This document shows positions 17,943 to 26,534 of a DNA stretch of 40,046 nt, one piece after another. The notes beneath the pieces are model-generated. The model did no database searches, was not told the origin of the DNA, and saw only the letters and a list, made by a program, of their open reading frames with translations. Positions within the stretch are counted from its first letter, which is position 1. Each line of letters opens with the position of its first letter. Location: positions 1 to 40,046 of IMG/VR virus record IMGVR_UViG_3300030118_003186; one strand, 5' to 3'. This DNA is from a virus. Made by a program: the position numbers and the translations under genes.

Positions 17943-20164
17943 GTTATAAGCAAACACTTTGGAAAGAGATAAAAGATGTAATAAACCCTAAGATACTTAA
18001 AAAAAATAATAGGTATAAAAAATGGGAATATGGTTATAATGAAGATTATGACTTTGTATGTATAAGTAAAGATGGAACAATTGGACAGATCATTGAAATA
18101 CAAAACTTACGCATTGCTTTACCAAAAACAAATGAACCATATAAACGAAGCGAAAATAAAGCGGAGCAATATTGGCAAAGATTTGAATACCCAAAAGAAT
18201 TACAAAGAATAAAAACTAGATTTGATTGGGAAGAATATCCAATAGATTTTAAAGAAGAGTGGTACGATTATATAGATGAAGAATTTAAGCGTAGAGAACA
18301 AGGTTTTCATTTCTACAATAATGGCAGCCCTGTATATATTACTGGTACTCATTACATGTACTTGCAGTGGTCCAAGATCGATGTCGGAGCGCCAGACTAT
18401 AGAGAAGCAAACAGATTATTTTTCATCTTCTGGGAAGCATGTAAAGCGGATAACAGGTGTTACGGTATGTGTTATCTTAAAAATAGAAGGAGTGGTTTTT
18501 CGTTCATGGCATCTGCAGAACTCGTCAACTTGGCCACGATTAGTTCCGACTCGAGATTTGGGATATTATCTAAAAGTGGTGCAGACGCTAAGAAAATGTT
18601 CACAGACAAAGTCGTACCCATTAGTGTTAATTATCCGTTCTTCTTCAAACCTATCCAAGACGGAATGGATCGTCCTAAAACCGAGCTCGCCTATAGAGTA
18701 CCAGCGTCTAAGCTTACACGAAGGAAACTTGAAACCAATGAACAGCTTCGTGAGTTACAAGGGTTGGACACTACGATAGACTGGAAGAATACAGGTGATA
18801 ACTCTTATGACGGTGAAAAGCTAAAGTTACTAGCACACGACGAAAGTGGTAAATGGGAAAGACCTGATAATATATTAAACAATTGGCGAGTTACAAAAAC
18901 TACATTAAGACTAGGATCAAGGGTTGTAGGTAAATGTATGATGGGCTCAACTTCAAACGCATTAGATAAAGGTGGAAATAATTTCAAAAAACTTTACTAC
19001 AATAGTGACGTTACAAAAAGAAATAGAAATGGACAAACAGCTTCTGGACTCTATAGCTTGTTCATACCTATGGAGTGGAACTACGAAGGATTCATGGATA
19101 CTTATGGATTACCTGTATTCATTAGAGAAAAAAGTGGAGTCAAAGGAATCGATGGTTGTGAAATTACAACAGGAGTTATTGAACATTGGGAAAATGAAGT
19201 CGAAGGATTAAAAGGAGATCAAGATAGTTTAAATGAATATTATAGACAGTTTCCACGTACAGAGCAACACGCGTTTAGAGATGAAACAAAAGATAGTTTA
19301 TTTAATTTAGTAAAAATATACGAGCAAATAGATTATAACGAAGAATTAAATAATACTGCTAATATTACACAAGGTAAATTTATATGGGAAGGTGGGATAA
19401 GAGATACTAGAGTAATGTTTGTACCTGATACTAATGGAAGATTTAGAATTAGTTGGGTACCAGACAGTCAAGTACAAAATAATGTAATTACAAAAAATGG
19501 AATTAAATACCCTGGTAACGAGCATATTGGTGCTTTTGGATGTGACAGTTACGATATCAGTGGGACTGTTGATGGCAAAGGTTCTAATGGATCACTTCAT
19601 GGATTAACTAAGTTTTCTATGGAAAATGCTCCACCAAATCATTTTTTCTTAGAGTATATTGCTAGACCACAAACAGCTGAAATGTTTTTTGAAGATGTTT
19701 TAATGGCTTTGCATTTTTATGGGATGCCAATACTTGCTGAAAATAATAAACCAAGATTATTATATTATTTAAGACGTAGAGGCTATAGAAAATTTAGTAT
19801 GAATAGACCAGATAAAGTTTGGAATAAATTATCATATACAGAAAAAGAAATAGGTGGGATACCTAACTCTAGCGAAGATATTAAACAAGCACACGCGGCT
19901 GCAATAGAAGCTTACATAGAAGAACACGTAGGTATGACACTTTCTGGAATAGGTGATATGTACCATCAAAAAACATTAGAAGACTGGGGACAGTTTAATA
20001 TTAATAACAGAACAAAGCATGATGCTTCTATTAGTTCTGGTTTAGCTATTATGGCTTGCAATAAAAATAAATATAGACCTAATTTAATGAGAAATAAACA
20101 ACCTGTTAAGTTAAACTTTTCAACATATGATAATGACGGTTTTATTTCTAAAATAAACAGATAA
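17939..20164 (+). CDS. terL: Terminase large subunit (TerL)
   Basis: 741-aa packaging ATPase/nuclease. The ATPase has a deviant Walker A, KNRRSGFSFM (181-190), with the lysine at the front as in lambda gpA (KSARVGYSK); Walker B LKLLAHDESG (295-304, D301/E302); and a coupling motif GSTSN (336-340). The nuclease domain starts near 530 with AFGCDSYDISG (first metal-binding Asp D536). HAFRDETKDSLFN (444-456) lies between the domains. The GTG start has a strong Shine-Dalgarno. The DNA for about residues 140-285 is much more GC-rich than the rest. It abuts the portal gene (TAAATG) and cuts and pumps the DNA through that portal. Length and layout resemble crAss-like and Cellulophaga podovirus terminases. 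Confidence 0.92.
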   Translation: MSYKQTLWKEIKDVINPKILKKNNRYKKWEYGYNEDYDFVCISKDGTIGQIIEIQNLRIALPKTNEPYKRSENKAEQYWQRFEYPKELQRIKTRFDWEEYPIDFKEEWYDYIDEEFKRREQGFHFYNNGSPVYITGTHYMYLQWSKIDVGAPDYREANRLFFIFWEACKADNRCYGMCYLKNRRSGFSFMASAELVNLATISSDSRFGILSKSGADAKKMFTDKVVPISVNYPFFFKPIQDGMDRPKTELAYRVPASKLTRRKLETNEQLRELQGLDTTIDWKNTGDNSYDGEKLKLLAHDESGKWERPDNILNNWRVTKTTLRLGSRVVGKCMMGSTSNALDKGGNNFKKLYYNSDVTKRNRNGQTASGLYSLFIPMEWNYEGFMDTYGLPVFIREKSGVKGIDGCEITTGVIEHWENEVEGLKGDQDSLNEYYRQFPRTEQHAFRDETKDSLFNLVKIYEQIDYNEELNNTANITQGKFIWEGGIRDTRVMFVPDTNGRFRISWVPDSQVQNNVITKNGIKYPGNEHIGAFGCDSYDISGTVDGKGSNGSLHGLTKFSMENAPPNHFFLEYIARPQTAEMFFEDVLMALHFYGMPILAENNKPRLLYYLRRRGYRKFSMNRPDKVWNKLSYTEKEIGGIPNSSEDIKQAHAAAIEAYIEEHVGMTLSGIGDMYHQKTLEDWGQFNINNRTKHDASISSGLAIMACNKNKYRPNLMRNKQPVKLNFSTYDNDGFISKINR

Positions 20165-22606
20165 ATGATAGAAACTAGTTATGGAAGTTCATTTCCGGAT
20201 CAGGTAGTACCTGATGCAGTAAAAGCATCTTATGATTATGGTTTAAAAGTAGGACAAGCTATAGAAGGCGAATGGTTTGGCGGTGCTAGAGCAGGAGTTG
20301 CAGGTTATAGGTTTGCTACTAATTACAATAACTTTCATCAATTAAGGTTATATGCTAGAGGTGAACAATCAATACAAAAATATAAAGATGAATTATCTAT
20401 AAATGGTGATTTATCATATCTTAATTTAGACTGGACACCAGTGCCTATTATATCTAAGTTTGTAGATATTGTAGTAAACGGTATGTCACAAAGAAACTAT
20501 GACATAAAAGCTTATGCACAAGATCCTACGTCAAGCGCTAAAAGAAGTAGATATGTGCAAGGTTTAATGAAAGATATTTATGCAAAAGAATATATAGCAA
20601 AAGCTAAAAAACAATTAGGTATAGATATTTCTTCAACATCAGGTAGTGAATCAGCTCCTCAAAACCCTGATGAAGTATCTGTTTATATGCAGTTGAATTA
20701 TAAGCAGAATATAGAATTAGCTCAAGAAGAAGCTATAAATTATACTTTAGATTTCAACAAATATGATTTAATAAGACGTAGATTAAATTATGATTTAACT
20801 GTATTAGGTATTGCTTGCTCTAAAACAAATTTTAATTTACAAGAAGGCGTTACAGTAGAATATGTTGATCCTGCTAACTTAGTTTATTCTTACACAGAAG
20901 ACCCTAACTTTGAAGACATATGGTATGTTGGTGAAGTAAAGGGTGTTAGTATGGCTGAACTTAAAAAACAATTTCCACACTTAACACCTGCAGAGTTAGA
21001 GCAAATAGAAAAATATCCTGGCAACTCTAATTATAGAAATGATTGGAACGGTAGATATTGGGACGATAAAATACAATTACTATATTTTGAATACAAAACA
21101 TTTTCTAATCAAGTATTTAAAATAAAAGAAACTCCACAAGGATTAGAAAAAGCATTAGAAAAAACAGATGCTTTTAATCCACCAGAAGAAATTAATTTTA
21201 CTAAAGCATTTAGATCAATAGAAGTTTTATATAGTGGAGTAAAAATATTAGGTTATCCAGAACTACTTAAGTGGGACATGGCAGAAAACATGACAAGACC
21301 TACAGCTGATACTACTAAAGTAAATATGAATTACAATATCTGCGCACCTAGAATGTATAAAGGTCGTATCGATTCATTAGTAAAACGTATTACTGGGTTT
21401 GCAGATATGATACAATTAACACATTTAAAACTACAACAAGTATTATCACGTATGGTACCTGATGGTGTGTATCTAGATGTAGACGGTTTAGCAGAGGTTG
21501 ATTTAGGTAATGGAACTAATTATAATCCACAAGAGGCATTAAACATGTATTTTCAAACTGGTAGTATTGTAGGTAGATCATTAACTCAAGATGGTGATCA
21601 AAACTTAGGTAAAGTACCAATACAAGAATTACAAAGTGGAGGTGGTAATGCTAAGATAGCTAGCTTAATACAATCTTATCAATATTACTTACAGATGATA
21701 AGAGATGTGACGGGATTAAATGAAGCTCGTGATGCTAGTAATCCAGATAAAAATTCATTAGTAGGTTTACAAAAAATAGCAGCAGCAAATAGTAATACTG
21801 CTACAAGACACATACTACAAGCTAGTTTATATTTAACTCTTAAAAACTGTGAAAACATTTCATTAAGAATTAACGACGCGTTGATGTATCCTCTAACTAG
21901 ATCAGCACTACAACAAAGTATATCTAAATTTAATGTATCTACACTAGAAGACTTAGTTGATAAAACAATATATGACTTTGGTATATTTTTAAGTCTTGAG
22001 CCAGATGATGAAGAAAAAGCAAAGTTAGAAGAGAATATACAAATAGCTTTAAAAACTCAAAGTATAGATTTAGAAGATGCTATAGATATTAGAGAAGTTA
22101 AAAACTTAACATTAGCAAATCAGTTACTTAAACAAAGAAGACAGCAAAAACAAAAGCGTGAAGAAGCTTTTAAAATGCAACAAATACAAGCTCAAGCTCA
22201 AGCGCAAGCTGAAACAGCTGAGAAAACTGCATTAGCTGAAACTCAAAAGCAACAAATAATTACAGAGCAAAAAGTACAGTTCGAGCAAGCTAAAGTACAA
22301 TTAGATATAGAACGTATGCAACAAGAAGCTCAAGTAAAAGCTATGTTAATGGAAAAACAATTTCAGTTTGATTTACAGTTAGAAACAGCTAAAGAAAAAG
22401 TAATTGAAGCAAGAGTAAATAATACTGAAGATAGAAAAGACGAAAGAGTGCGTATAGAAGGTACTCAGCGTAGCCAATTAATAAACCAAAAAGAAAATGA
22501 TTTATTACCTACAAGTTTTGAATCAAACCCAATGGAGCAAAAAACAAAACAAGCTGAAGAAGACCAAGAAGGCTATTATGGAGCAAATCCATTTAGCCCT
22601 ATTTAA
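20165..22606 (+). CDS. Portal protein
   Basis: An 813-aa protein directly after terL, the usual portal position and size for this type of phage. Residues ~25-120 contain YRFATNYNNFHQLRLYARGE and LDWTPVPIISKFVDIVVNGM, a portal-like N-terminal core with a helical wing. A helical middle (~180-560) has the membrane-distal clip and stem pattern, with DVTGLNEARDASNPDKNSLV. Residues ~640-760 are a Gln/Glu/Ala coiled coil (AQAQAQAETAEKTALAETQK) forming a long barrel-type tail. It should form the dodecameric DNA gate at one capsid vertex. Assignment rests on position, size and general pattern. Confidence 0.85.
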   Translation: MIETSYGSSFPDQVVPDAVKASYDYGLKVGQAIEGEWFGGARAGVAGYRFATNYNNFHQLRLYARGEQSIQKYKDELSINGDLSYLNLDWTPVPIISKFVDIVVNGMSQRNYDIKAYAQDPTSSAKRSRYVQGLMKDIYAKEYIAKAKKQLGIDISSTSGSESAPQNPDEVSVYMQLNYKQNIELAQEEAINYTLDFNKYDLIRRRLNYDLTVLGIACSKTNFNLQEGVTVEYVDPANLVYSYTEDPNFEDIWYVGEVKGVSMAELKKQFPHLTPAELEQIEKYPGNSNYRNDWNGRYWDDKIQLLYFEYKTFSNQVFKIKETPQGLEKALEKTDAFNPPEEINFTKAFRSIEVLYSGVKILGYPELLKWDMAENMTRPTADTTKVNMNYNICAPRMYKGRIDSLVKRITGFADMIQLTHLKLQQVLSRMVPDGVYLDVDGLAEVDLGNGTNYNPQEALNMYFQTGSIVGRSLTQDGDQNLGKVPIQELQSGGGNAKIASLIQSYQYYLQMIRDVTGLNEARDASNPDKNSLVGLQKIAAANSNTATRHILQASLYLTLKNCENISLRINDALMYPLTRSALQQSISKFNVSTLEDLVDKTIYDFGIFLSLEPDDEEKAKLEENIQIALKTQSIDLEDAIDIREVKNLTLANQLLKQRRQQKQKREEAFKMQQIQAQAQAQAETAEKTALAETQKQQIITEQKVQFEQAKVQLDIERMQQEAQVKAMLMEKQFQFDLQLETAKEKVIEARVNNTEDRKDERVRIEGTQRSQLINQKENDLLPTSFESNPMEQKTKQAEEDQEGYYGANPFSPI

Positions 22607-22628
22607 TTATTAATTATTATATTATATT

Positions 22629-23819
22629 ATGTCAGAAGAAATAAAGGAAAGTGCCGATGGTACATTAGAACAAGGTGACTTTAAAATGAAAAAGAAAAGA
22701 GGTAGACCTCGTAAGTTAAATAAAGATAAAGCACCTATTAAAGTAGATCTAACAAAAAAAGAAGAAAAAGAAGATGCCGTTCAAACACAAGAGACAAGCA
22801 ATAGCGATGTTGTTGTCGAAGAAAAGAAAGACGAGGCAAGTAGCCCGGAAGTGGTTGAAGAAGTACGGGATGCCGAAGAAGTAGAACAGAAAACAGAAAC
22901 TCCTGTACTACAAGAAATAACAGATGAACAACCAGTAGAAAAAACTACAGAAGAAGTTGTTGAGCAAGTAGAGCAAGAAATAAAAGAAAATCCTCAAATA
23001 GAATTACCTGAAAATATAGAAAAACTAGTTGACTTCATGAAAGAAACTGGTGGTACTGTAGAGGATTATGTTAGATTAAATGCAGATTATTCAAACGTTG
23101 AAGAAGACGTTTTATTAAGAGAATATTACAAACAGACTAAACCGCATCTTAATAGAGAAGAAATAGAATTTATACTTGAAGATAAATTTTATTTTGATCC
23201 TGAAGAAACGGAAGAGCGAGAAGTAAGAAAAAAGAAACTCGCTTACAAAGAAGAGATTGCAGAAGCCAGAAACTTTTTAGAGGAAACGAAAAAGAAGTAT
23301 TACGACGAGATCAAGTTGAGACCGGGCGTTACTCAAGAACAACAAAAAGCAATGGACTTTTTCAATAGATATAACAAGGAACAAGAAGTAGCAAAGCAAA
23401 ATCATGAGGTTTTTAAAACAAAAACTAAAGATTTTTTTACTAATGAATTCAAAGGTTTTGATTTTAATGTTGGTGAAAAAAGATTTAGATATGGTGTTAA
23501 AAATACTAATGAAGTTGCCGAGGCACAATCTGACTTGACGACATTTTTTAAGAAGTTCTTAAATGAAGATGGTAGTGTTAAAGATCAAGGTGCATATCAT
23601 AAAGCTATTTATGCTGCTAGAAACGCAGACACTTTAGCTAATCATTTTTACGAGCAAGGCAAAGCCGATGCGACTAAAGATATAATGGCTAAATCTAAAA
23701 ATATAAGCAAAGATGCTAGGACAGAAACTCCTGGTGATGTGTTTATAAACGGATGGAAAGTTAAAGCTGTTTCAGGAGTTGATAGTTCTAAGTTAAAAGT
23801 TAAAACAATAAAAAAATAA
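22629..23819 (+). CDS. Capsid scaffold-like protein with N-terminal AT-hook
   Basis: 396 aa. Near the N-terminus, KKKRGRPRKL (21-30) is a classic AT-hook. Residues ~45-130 are very acidic (Glu/Val-rich), and ~150-300 are helical with YYKQTKPHLNREEIEFILED. The C-terminal part includes NHFYEQGKADATKDIMAKSK. Placed between portal and major capsid, highly charged and helical, it fits a scaffold or assembly protein. The AT-hook suggests it also touches AT-rich DNA or acts as a basic tag. The leader is a 24-nt A/T-only repeat also found before the gene at 25714. Confidence 0.78.
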   Translation: MSEEIKESADGTLEQGDFKMKKKRGRPRKLNKDKAPIKVDLTKKEEKEDAVQTQETSNSDVVVEEKKDEASSPEVVEEVRDAEEVEQKTETPVLQEITDEQPVEKTTEEVVEQVEQEIKENPQIELPENIEKLVDFMKETGGTVEDYVRLNADYSNVEEDVLLREYYKQTKPHLNREEIEFILEDKFYFDPEETEEREVRKKKLAYKEEIAEARNFLEETKKKYYDEIKLRPGVTQEQQKAMDFFNRYNKEQEVAKQNHEVFKTKTKDFFTNEFKGFDFNVGEKRFRYGVKNTNEVAEAQSDLTTFFKKFLNEDGSVKDQGAYHKAIYAARNADTLANHFYEQGKADATKDIMAKSKNISKDARTETPGDVFINGWKVKAVSGVDSSKLKVKTIKK

Positions 23820-23838
23820 AAACTAAAATTTAGAAATT

Positions 23839-25293
23839 ATGGGATTTGCAACAGGCGGAAGCTTCCCGGCTTCCATCGTGCCAATGCCGAAACAGCAAGC
23901 TGTAGTTGATAACTATATCAACTTTCATGACTCAAGCTTTTCGACTTGGACACAACAATATCTACCAGAGCTTTATGAGCAAGAGGTAGAGAGATATGGA
24001 AACAGAACATTATCTGCTTTCCTTAGAATGGTAGGCGCTGAAATGCCTATGACATCTGATCAAGTTATTTGGTCTGAACAAAACAGGTTACACATTGCTT
24101 ATGAAGGTGTAACTAGATCAGCTGATGCGTTAACTATAACAGGTAACCAAGCTGTAAGATTAAACCAAACTATCGTTATAGCTGATGGTTTTACTACGGT
24201 AAAAGCTTTAGTTGTTGATGTTACTGGTCTTGTTATTACAGCATTACCTTACGAGCACGCTTCATTAAACGCTTCTGGTTTAGGAACTACAGGATTAAAA
24301 CTATTTGTTTATGGTTCTGAATTTGCTAAAGGAACTAACCAAATGGTTGGATCTATTGAGCCACAAGTTCAAACTTTCTCAAACAATCCTATCATCGTTA
24401 AAGATAAATTTGAAGTATCAGGTTCTGATGCTGCTCAAATTGGTTGGATCGAAGTTTCAACTGAAGATGGAACATCAGGATACTTATGGTATTTAAAAGC
24501 TGAGTCTGAAACTAGACTACGTTTTGAAGATTACCTAGAAATGATGTGTGTTGAAGGTGTAAAAACTGATGCTAGCTCTGGTGTAGAACAAGCTAACTAT
24601 AGTGGTTCTTTTGCTGATACTCAGTTTACTGGTAATACTGGTAATGGTGTATTTCCAATAGGTACTGAAGGTATGTTTGAAGCTATTGAAACTAGAGGTA
24701 ATGTATGGCAAAATTTTGCTGGTGCTGCTGCTCCTGGAGCTGGTGCATTAGGTGATTTTGACGAAATACTTAAGCAATTAGATAAGCAAGGTGCTATTGA
24801 AGAAAACATGTTATTCTTAAACAGAGCTACTGCTCTTGATTTTGATGATATGATCGCTGCTCAAGCTGGTGGAGGTTATGCTTCTACTCAAGCTGCTTCT
24901 TACGGTTTATTCGATAACGAAGCTGAGATGGCACTTAACTTTGGTTTCTCTGGTTTCAGAAGAGGTTCTTATGACTTCTACAAAACTGACTGGAAATACT
25001 TAAACGATGCTACTACTAGAGGTTTAACACAAGACATCGATGGTGTTTTAGTTCCTGCTGGTACTACAACTGTTTATGATCAAATGTTAGGATCAAATAT
25101 CAGACGACCATTCTTACATGTAAGATATAGAGCTTCTGAGACTGACGATAGAAGATATAAAAACTGGATTACAGGTTCTGTAGGTGGTGCTTACACTTCA
25201 GCGTTAGATGCTATGGAAGTACACTTCTTATCTGAAAGATGTTTAGTAACTCAAGCTGCGAATAACTTCGTATTGTTTAAGTCTACTAGTTAA
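23839..25293 (+). CDS. Major capsid protein (HK97-type)
   Basis: 484 aa, right after the scaffold and followed by a small decoration-like gene. Its N-terminal arm starts MGFATGGSFPASIVPMPKQQ, a helical segment reads YLPELYEQEVERYGNRTLSA, and the middle is beta-rich. The end contains RRPFLHVRYRASETDDRR and ALDAMEVHFLSERCLV. The general pattern is that of crAss-like major capsid proteins. Codons here are richer in C than in neighbours, as expected for the most expressed gene, and a strong terminator follows the next gene. The start context TTAGAAATTATGGGAT is shared exactly with the next gene. Confidence 0.85.
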   Translation: MGFATGGSFPASIVPMPKQQAVVDNYINFHDSSFSTWTQQYLPELYEQEVERYGNRTLSAFLRMVGAEMPMTSDQVIWSEQNRLHIAYEGVTRSADALTITGNQAVRLNQTIVIADGFTTVKALVVDVTGLVITALPYEHASLNASGLGTTGLKLFVYGSEFAKGTNQMVGSIEPQVQTFSNNPIIVKDKFEVSGSDAAQIGWIEVSTEDGTSGYLWYLKAESETRLRFEDYLEMMCVEGVKTDASSGVEQANYSGSFADTQFTGNTGNGVFPIGTEGMFEAIETRGNVWQNFAGAAAPGAGALGDFDEILKQLDKQGAIEENMLFLNRATALDFDDMIAAQAGGGYASTQAASYGLFDNEAEMALNFGFSGFRRGSYDFYKTDWKYLNDATTRGLTQDIDGVLVPAGTTTVYDQMLGSNIRRPFLHVRYRASETDDRRYKNWITGSVGGAYTSALDAMEVHFLSERCLVTQAANNFVLFKSTS

Positions 25294-25320
25294 TTATTAA
25301 CATTTTAAAGATTAGAAATT

Positions 25321-25644
25321 ATGGGATACATAAAATTTGATAGAAATCAAGCTAATGAAGGTGATTCATTATTATTACCTCTTGAAGGTATTATAACAGT
25401 AAAATCATCTGGAGCAACTGCTGCAGAAATAAAATACAACACTGTTGTACATACAGATGCTTCTGCACCTGAGGTTTTATCACATGCTTTAACAGTTGAA
25501 GCTAAAAGTGGTGTTACACTTACGAGAGATCTTATAGTGAACAACATACTAGCAGCAATTGAAAATGCTGGTGAAAATGGACCAAACGTTGCTGTTGCTG
25601 GAATGAATGTTACAGCACAAACAATAGCTGGAGCTACCTTATAA
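25321..25644 (+). CDS. Small head decoration-like protein, 107 aa
   Basis: Reads MGYIKFDRNQANEGDSLLLP, then LEGIITVKSSGATAAEIKYN; the middle is helical/beta (RDLIVNNILAAIENAGENG) and it ends NVTAQTIAGATL. It shares the 16-nt start context of the major capsid gene and is the last gene before the UUCG terminator, so capsid and this protein are probably highly expressed together. A decoration or cement protein is the best guess. Confidence 0.65.
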   Translation: MGYIKFDRNQANEGDSLLLPLEGIITVKSSGATAAEIKYNTVVHTDASAPEVLSHALTVEAKSGVTLTRDLIVNNILAAIENAGENGPNVAVAGMNVTAQTIAGATL

Positions 25645-25663
25645 TAGGTAACTTTACAAAACT

Positions 25664-25690
25664 AAGATCCCGCTTCGGCGGGGTCTTTAT
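25664..25690 (+). terminator. Strong rho-independent terminator after the capsid pair
   Basis: Stem AAGATCCCGC (25664-25673) pairs with GCGGGGTCTT (25678-25687) around a UUCG tetraloop, with one G-U pair, followed by a T-rich tail. It ends the capsid/decoration transcript. Confidence 0.9.
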
Positions 25691-25713
25691 TAATTATTAT
25701 ATTATATTATATT
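25687..25713 (+). repeat. A/T-only leader repeat shared with the scaffold gene
   Basis: 24 bases at 25687-25710 are identical to 22607-22630 before and into the scaffold start; both are built of ATATTAT-type units. Here one more ATT follows before the ATG. The likely role is an unstructured translation leader for starts without a Shine-Dalgarno, but a promoter element is not excluded. Confidence 0.6.
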
Positions 25714-26481
25714 ATGCAAACAAAAGAAAAAGAAACTCCAGTAGATACGTGGGAGTATAAAGATAGAACATATTATTTAAAAGGTGGTAAAGAGCCTTTA
25801 ACATTTAAAGTGTCTTCAAGACATACTTCAAGACATCCATTATTTTGGTTTGATCCTGAAAAAGGTTATAACAGAGAACTTAGATATGCAAGTAATCAGA
25901 AAACTCCATTTGTAGATGAACAAAATGGCACTGTTACATTAGAGCATATCATATTTGAAGATGGTACATTATTTGTACCAAAAGAAAAAGTTCAATTACA
26001 AAAGTTACTTTCATTATATCATCCAGCTAAAGGTAAAGTTTACGAGGAGTTAGACAAACAAATAGAAGCAGAAGATCAATTAGATCTAATAGAAATAGAA
26101 ATAGAGGCTTTAAATTTAGCACAAAGATTAGATGTAGAACAAATGGAAGCTATATTAAGGGTTGAACAAGGTTCTAACGTTAGTAAGATGAGTTCTAAAG
26201 AACTTAAAAGAGATTTATTACTATTTGCTAGAAAAAATCCATCTTTGTTCTTAGAACTAGCTAATGATGAAAATGTCATATTAAGAAACTTTGCTATCAA
26301 TGCTGTAGAAGCAAACATTGTAAAGCTTTCACAAGACAATAGAGTTTTTACTTGGGCTAGTAATGGTCGTAAACTTATGACTGTTCCATTTGATGAAAAC
26401 CCATATTCAGCTATGGCTGTTTGGTTTCAGACAGATGAAGGTTTAGAAGTTTACAAGTCTATAGAGAAAAAACTAAAATAA
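25714..26481 (+). CDS. Unknown 255-aa virion-module protein
   Basis: The N-terminal ~100 residues are beta-rich (WEYKDRTYYLKGGKEPLTFK, GTVTLEHIIFEDGTLFVPKE). Residues ~110-200 are helical with an acidic run, EELDKQIEAEDQLDLIEIEI. The C-terminal ~60 residues (NGRKLMTVPFDENPYSAMAV) look like a small domain. Its place between capsid and connectors suggests a head-completion or connector-assembly factor, but no family is recognised. It is the only gene bracketed by two strong terminators. Confidence 0.65.
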   Translation: MQTKEKETPVDTWEYKDRTYYLKGGKEPLTFKVSSRHTSRHPLFWFDPEKGYNRELRYASNQKTPFVDEQNGTVTLEHIIFEDGTLFVPKEKVQLQKLLSLYHPAKGKVYEELDKQIEAEDQLDLIEIEIEALNLAQRLDVEQMEAILRVEQGSNVSKMSSKELKRDLLLFARKNPSLFLELANDENVILRNFAINAVEANIVKLSQDNRVFTWASNGRKLMTVPFDENPYSAMAVWFQTDEGLEVYKSIEKKLK

Positions 26482-26496
26482 CAAGTGATTATAATT

Positions 26497-26522
26497 AAGG
26501 CGGCACTACGCCGCCTTTTTTT
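26497..26522 (+). terminator. Rho-independent terminator before the connector genes
   Basis: Perfect stem AAGGCGGC (26497-26504)/GCCGCCTT (26510-26517), loop ACTAC, then a continuous T-run to 26522. It lies 13 nt before the next ATG. Confidence 0.9.
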
Positions 26523-26534
26523 AAATATATACAA

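Noticed and set aside
18276-18779. + strand open frame of 167 codons inside terL in another frame
   Set aside because: Overlaps the ATPase core of terL completely; it arises from the GC-richer block and has no domain or own leader.
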